Of a stretch of DNA of 64,000 nucleotides, positions 62,055 to 64,000 are shown piece after piece. Location of the stretch: contig DASXEB010000011.1 of NCBI GenBank assembly GCA_036490335.1, positions 62,001 to 126,000 of the forward strand. The letters run 5' to 3'. Each line of letters opens with the position of its first letter. Position 1 is the stretch's first letter. A program made the position numbers and the translations under genes. The notes below the pieces were generated by a model that was not told the origin of the DNA, ran no database searches, and worked only from the letters and a program-made list of their open reading frames with translations. This stretch comes from Palsa-1392 sp036490335. Lineage in GTDB: Bacteria; Verrucomicrobiota; Verrucomicrobiia; Chthoniobacterales; UBA10450.

Positions 62055-63089
62055 CTAAAGCAGAATCGTATTTCGCACCCAGCCGCTGCGATTGGCGCGG
62101 GGCAATTGCACGCTGCGGAGCGAAGCGCCGTCGTCCGGATTGGGCGGCCGCGGCGCGAGTTCATCGTTAGGCGGAATCGCCGGCAGTTCCTGGTGTTCGA
62201 GACTTTCGTAACGCTTGCGCACGTCCGGCGGAATTTTCGCGCGCTCTTCCGCGTTGTCGATCGGCCCGGAGAAAATCACCTTTCCCGATGGATCCTTCGC
62301 CGTGAGCATTTTCTTTCCATCGACTGACTCCAGTCGCAGCTCGCCTTTCTCGTCGGTGAAAACAATCTGCGCTTTGCCGAGATCGACATGGCTCGTCTTC
62401 ACCGTGCCGTCATCATCCGTCACGATGCGCAACCGGCGCGCCGCGGCCCGCGCCTCATCGCCCGCGCGCAAGGCCTCCTTTTTCGCGCGCGCGACTGCTT
62501 CGCGCACCGCAGTCATGTCCGGCATCTGGAAATTTTTCAGGCGATCGAGGTCGTCGAAATTGAATTCATAACCGACCGGTCCGCGACCGGCACGTTCCTT
62601 TTTCTGCTGCAGCTTCGCGGTCAATTTCATCTCCTGGCCTTTGCGCAGAACGGTCAGACTCACCGTCGCGCCGTCGGCGAAACTGCGCACGAGCACGCCG
62701 AGCTGGTCCGAATCAATGATGATCTGGTCATTCAACATCCGAAGGACGTCGCTCGGCTGCACCCCGGCCGCCGCCGCGGCGCTGTTCGGCACGACGTAAT
62801 CAACCACTACGCCGAAACCGCGCGGCAGATTCAACTGTTCGCTCAAAACTCGCGGCACGCGCGAAGTCTCGACGCCAAGAAACGTCACCGGTTCGTTAGG
62901 CCGATCTTCGTCGTGCATCCAACTGTGCGCGGGCGGCGCAGGTGGCACAGGCGGCACGGGGGCGACTGCCGGCGCGGCCGGAGCTGCGGCGAGCGCGGGC
63001 TGCGCCGGCGAGTCGTTAGGCGTGGGGGTCTGGCTGAAAGCCGCGAGCGGAAGCAGCGCGGCTGTGGTTAGGGCGATTTGAATTTTCAT
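62055..63089 (-). CDS. Secreted PDZ-domain protein of an ECF sigma operon
   Basis: ATG 63089 gives the signal peptide MKIQIALTTAALLPLAAFSQ, then a Pro/Ala-rich linker. A PDZ domain follows (FLGVETSRVPRVLSEQLNLPRGFGVVVDYVVPNSAAAAAGVQPSDVLRMLNDQIIIDSDQLGVLVRSFADGATVSLTVLRKGQEMKLT). An Ala/Arg-rich helical part and a C-terminal region follow. No protease domain is present, so it may sense or scaffold envelope proteins. GTG 63113 would overlap the upstream anti-sigma stop (GTGA) and is a possible coupled start. It is the third gene of the sigma/anti-sigma operon. Confidence 0.8.
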   Translation of the reverse strand: MKIQIALTTAALLPLAAFSQTPTPNDSPAQPALAAAPAAPAVAPVPPVPPAPPAHSWMHDEDRPNEPVTFLGVETSRVPRVLSEQLNLPRGFGVVVDYVVPNSAAAAAGVQPSDVLRMLNDQIIIDSDQLGVLVRSFADGATVSLTVLRKGQEMKLTAKLQQKKERAGRGPVGYEFNFDDLDRLKNFQMPDMTAVREAVARAKKEALRAGDEARAAARRLRIVTDDDGTVKTSHVDLGKAQIVFTDEKGELRLESVDGKKMLTAKDPSGKVIFSGPIDNAEERAKIPPDVRKRYESLEHQELPAIPPNDELAPRPPNPDDGASLRSVQLPRANRSGWVRNTILL

Positions 63090-63109
63090 TGTTCGATTTG
63101 TTTTGATGT

Positions 63110-63601
63110 TCACTGAAAAGAAACCGGCGTCAGGACGACCTGCTCGACCGGATAAGAAACACGCACCGACGCGCCTGTGGCGGCATTGTGCCAGCGCATC
63201 GTCTCGCGCGTCTCGTAGCGCAGACGGCGGCGTGGATTGCCGGCATCGTTAGGCGAAAAAACCAGCCCTTCGTCGTGGCTGCTGTAAACAGTCTGGGTGA
63301 GGCCGACCGGCTGAAAACCGGAGGCGCGAGCCGCGCTCGATTTCGCTTCACTCGTCGCGACGTTTTGCGGCGCCTGATCGAAATAAGTGAACGCGATGAC
63401 GACGAGCGCCGCGAGGCCGGCGCACCCAAGACCGAACGATTGCCAATGGCTCGAACGCACTCGCCGCGCCGGCAAAACGCCCGCGGTCGCGACCGAATTC
63501 GCGCGCTGCAATTCCGCCTCGATCCGTTGCGCGAGGTCCTGCGAGACCGGCGCAGGTCGCAGCTTTTTCAGGTCCGCTTCAAGTTCGGAAAAATCATTCA
63601 T
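63110..63601 (-). CDS. Putative anti-sigma factor
   Basis: 163 residues. The N-terminal cytoplasmic segment MNDFSELEADLKKLRPAPVSQDLAQRIEAELQ is followed by one membrane helix (FGLGCAGLAALVVIAFTYF) and a periplasmic tail with RLRYETRETMRWHNAATGASVRVSYPVEQVVLTPVSFQ. The size and topology, and its start overlapping the ECF sigma gene stop by 8 nt, mark it as the cognate anti-sigma factor. No zinc-binding HxxxCxxC is present, so it would belong to the zinc-free type. Confidence 0.7.
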   Translation of the reverse strand: MNDFSELEADLKKLRPAPVSQDLAQRIEAELQRANSVATAGVLPARRVRSSHWQSFGLGCAGLAALVVIAFTYFDQAPQNVATSEAKSSAARASGFQPVGLTQTVYSSHDEGLVFSPNDAGNPRRRLRYETRETMRWHNAATGASVRVSYPVEQVVLTPVSFQ

Positions 63602-64000
63602 GCGGTTGCAAATTTTTCTTCAGCGCGTTGAGCGCATAGCGATAGCGAGACGCCGCAGTGTTCTGCGAGATTTCCAGCGCCTGCGCGATTTCGGCGAATG
63701 TCAGCTCATTCCAGATTTTCAAGATCACGACCTCCCTTTGTTCGTTAGGCAAGCGCGCAACCGCAGCCGCGAGCAGCTCTTCGCTCTCGTTATCGGAAGC
63801 AAATTCCGGCTCGTAATGCGTCTCGTCATCGCGCGCGGCGATGACTTCGCGCCGCTGGCGGCGCTGATCGCGACGCAGCCGATCGAGCGCGGCGGAGCGG
63901 ACGGTTGCGTAAAGGAGCGCGCGATTCTCGAGCGAATGCTGGTGCCGCCAGAAACGGACGAAAGCTTCCTGCACGACATCCTCGGCATCGGCGCGCGATT
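63594..64000 (-). CDS. ECF-family RNA polymerase sigma factor (cut by window end)
   Basis: The frame runs in from the right edge. ADAEDVVQEAFVRFWRHQHSLENRALLYATVRSAALDRLRRDQRR is sigma region 2 (AEDVVQEAFVRFW). LPNEQREVVILKIWNELTFAEIAQALEISQNTAASRYRYALNALKKNL is region 4 with the helix-turn-helix. Its N-terminus lies outside the window. It is the first visible gene of an operon with anti-sigma and PDZ genes, suggesting an envelope-stress response. LPNE is encoded by a TCGTTAGGC copy on the + strand (63742). Confidence 0.93.
   Translation of the reverse strand, partial: SRADAEDVVQEAFVRFWRHQHSLENRALLYATVRSAALDRLRRDQRRQRREVIAARDDETHYEPEFASDNESEELLAAAVARLPNEQREVVILKIWNELTFAEIAQALEISQNTAASRYRYALNALKKNLQPHE

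Larger units (their letters stand above)
26474..63750. repeat. Highly over-represented 9-mer GCCTAACGA / TCGTTAGGC (57 exact copies counted by eye)
   Basis: Starts of GCCTAACGA: 26474, 26877, 27321, 28346, 30811, 31670, 31732, 33071, 34345, 34445, 35546, 35753, 36365, 36521, 36910, 37327, 38425, 38786, 39073, 40161, 41310, 42284, 43684, 43888, 44150, 45311, 54335, 54893, 57559, 57991, 58615, 59929, 61269, 62031, 62042. Starts of TCGTTAGGC: 29222, 37727, 38377, 39029, 39149, 39587, 40489, 40582, 41510, 41731, 42949, 46349, 50367, 56785, 57414, 59268, 60522, 62164, 62893, 63013, 63246, 63742. About eleven are intergenic. In coding DNA it is read as P-N-D/E, L-T, S-L-G or V-R. One-mismatch relatives (42608, 48055, 48795, 50688 and others) add more. 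Confidence 0.92.

Noticed and set aside
60772..62058. 428-codon open frame antisense to the MFS transporter gene.
   Set aside because: Arg/Asp/Glu-rich composition with no motif; a typical mirror frame of a GC-rich membrane-protein gene.
26474..63750. Reading the GCCTAACGA motif as a Chi or KOPS-type polar element.
   Set aside because: Both orientations are common (35 and 22 copies) and interleaved within the same genes, for example in tamB, so strong polarity is absent in this window.

Overview
The window looks like a chromosome segment from a GC-rich soil Verrucomicrobiota, perhaps a Spartobacteria/Chthoniobacterales (Udaeobacter-like) organism. That placement is inference. It rests on the family mix: a stand-alone group 1h-type uptake [NiFe] hydrogenase, TamB/BamA envelope genes, a BY-kinase exopolysaccharide system and an ECF/anti-sigma/PDZ trio.

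Region 1 (about 1-26 kb) is a surface-polysaccharide locus, almost all on the + strand. It holds a sugar epimerase, a UDP-HexNAc dehydrogenase, a beta-helix protein, a Wzt-like ABC ATPase, four methyltransferases, a polysaccharide deacetylase, eight glycosyltransferases, a frameshifted polymerase-like membrane protein, an asparagine synthase-type amidotransferase and a polyprenyl-phosphate sugar transferase. Toxin-antitoxin-type genes sit among or beside these (a HEPN fragment at the window edge, a RelB/RelE-like pair, an MNT/HEPN pair) together with a four-helix-bundle protein. The base composition is visibly less GC-rich than downstream. The locus is littered with short interspersed repeats, some of which lie in frame inside genes. 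A degenerate 21-bp tandem array lies at 1.75-2.1 kb.

Region 2 (27-34 kb) is the export side: an O-antigen ligase-like protein on +, then a BY-kinase/Wzz protein, a Wza-like export protein and an outer-membrane beta-barrel on the - strand. A tRNA-Arg(ACG) follows.

Region 3 (34-64 kb) is mixed core gene content. It has secreted hydrolases, an enoyl reductase head to head with a CDF metal exporter, a phosphorylase/anti-sigma pair, a tamB-bamA operon, a hybrid sensor kinase and a hydrogenase operon ending in a PAS hybrid kinase. Then come an aromatic catabolism/pterin run (hppD, hmgA, folE, a three-domain PTPS), a phosphohexomutase, and an ECF sigma/anti-sigma/PDZ operon cut by the window end.

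The strongest unexplained signal is the 9-mer GCCTAACGA (or its complement TCGTTAGGC). I found 57 exact copies by eye between 26.47 and 63.75 kb, on both strands, inside and between genes, and none in the first 26.4 kb. Its behaviour resembles a DNA uptake sequence. The second most interesting object is a triplicated 6-pyruvoyl-tetrahydropterin-synthase protein in which zinc/Cys residues and the Asp-His pair survive in different domains.
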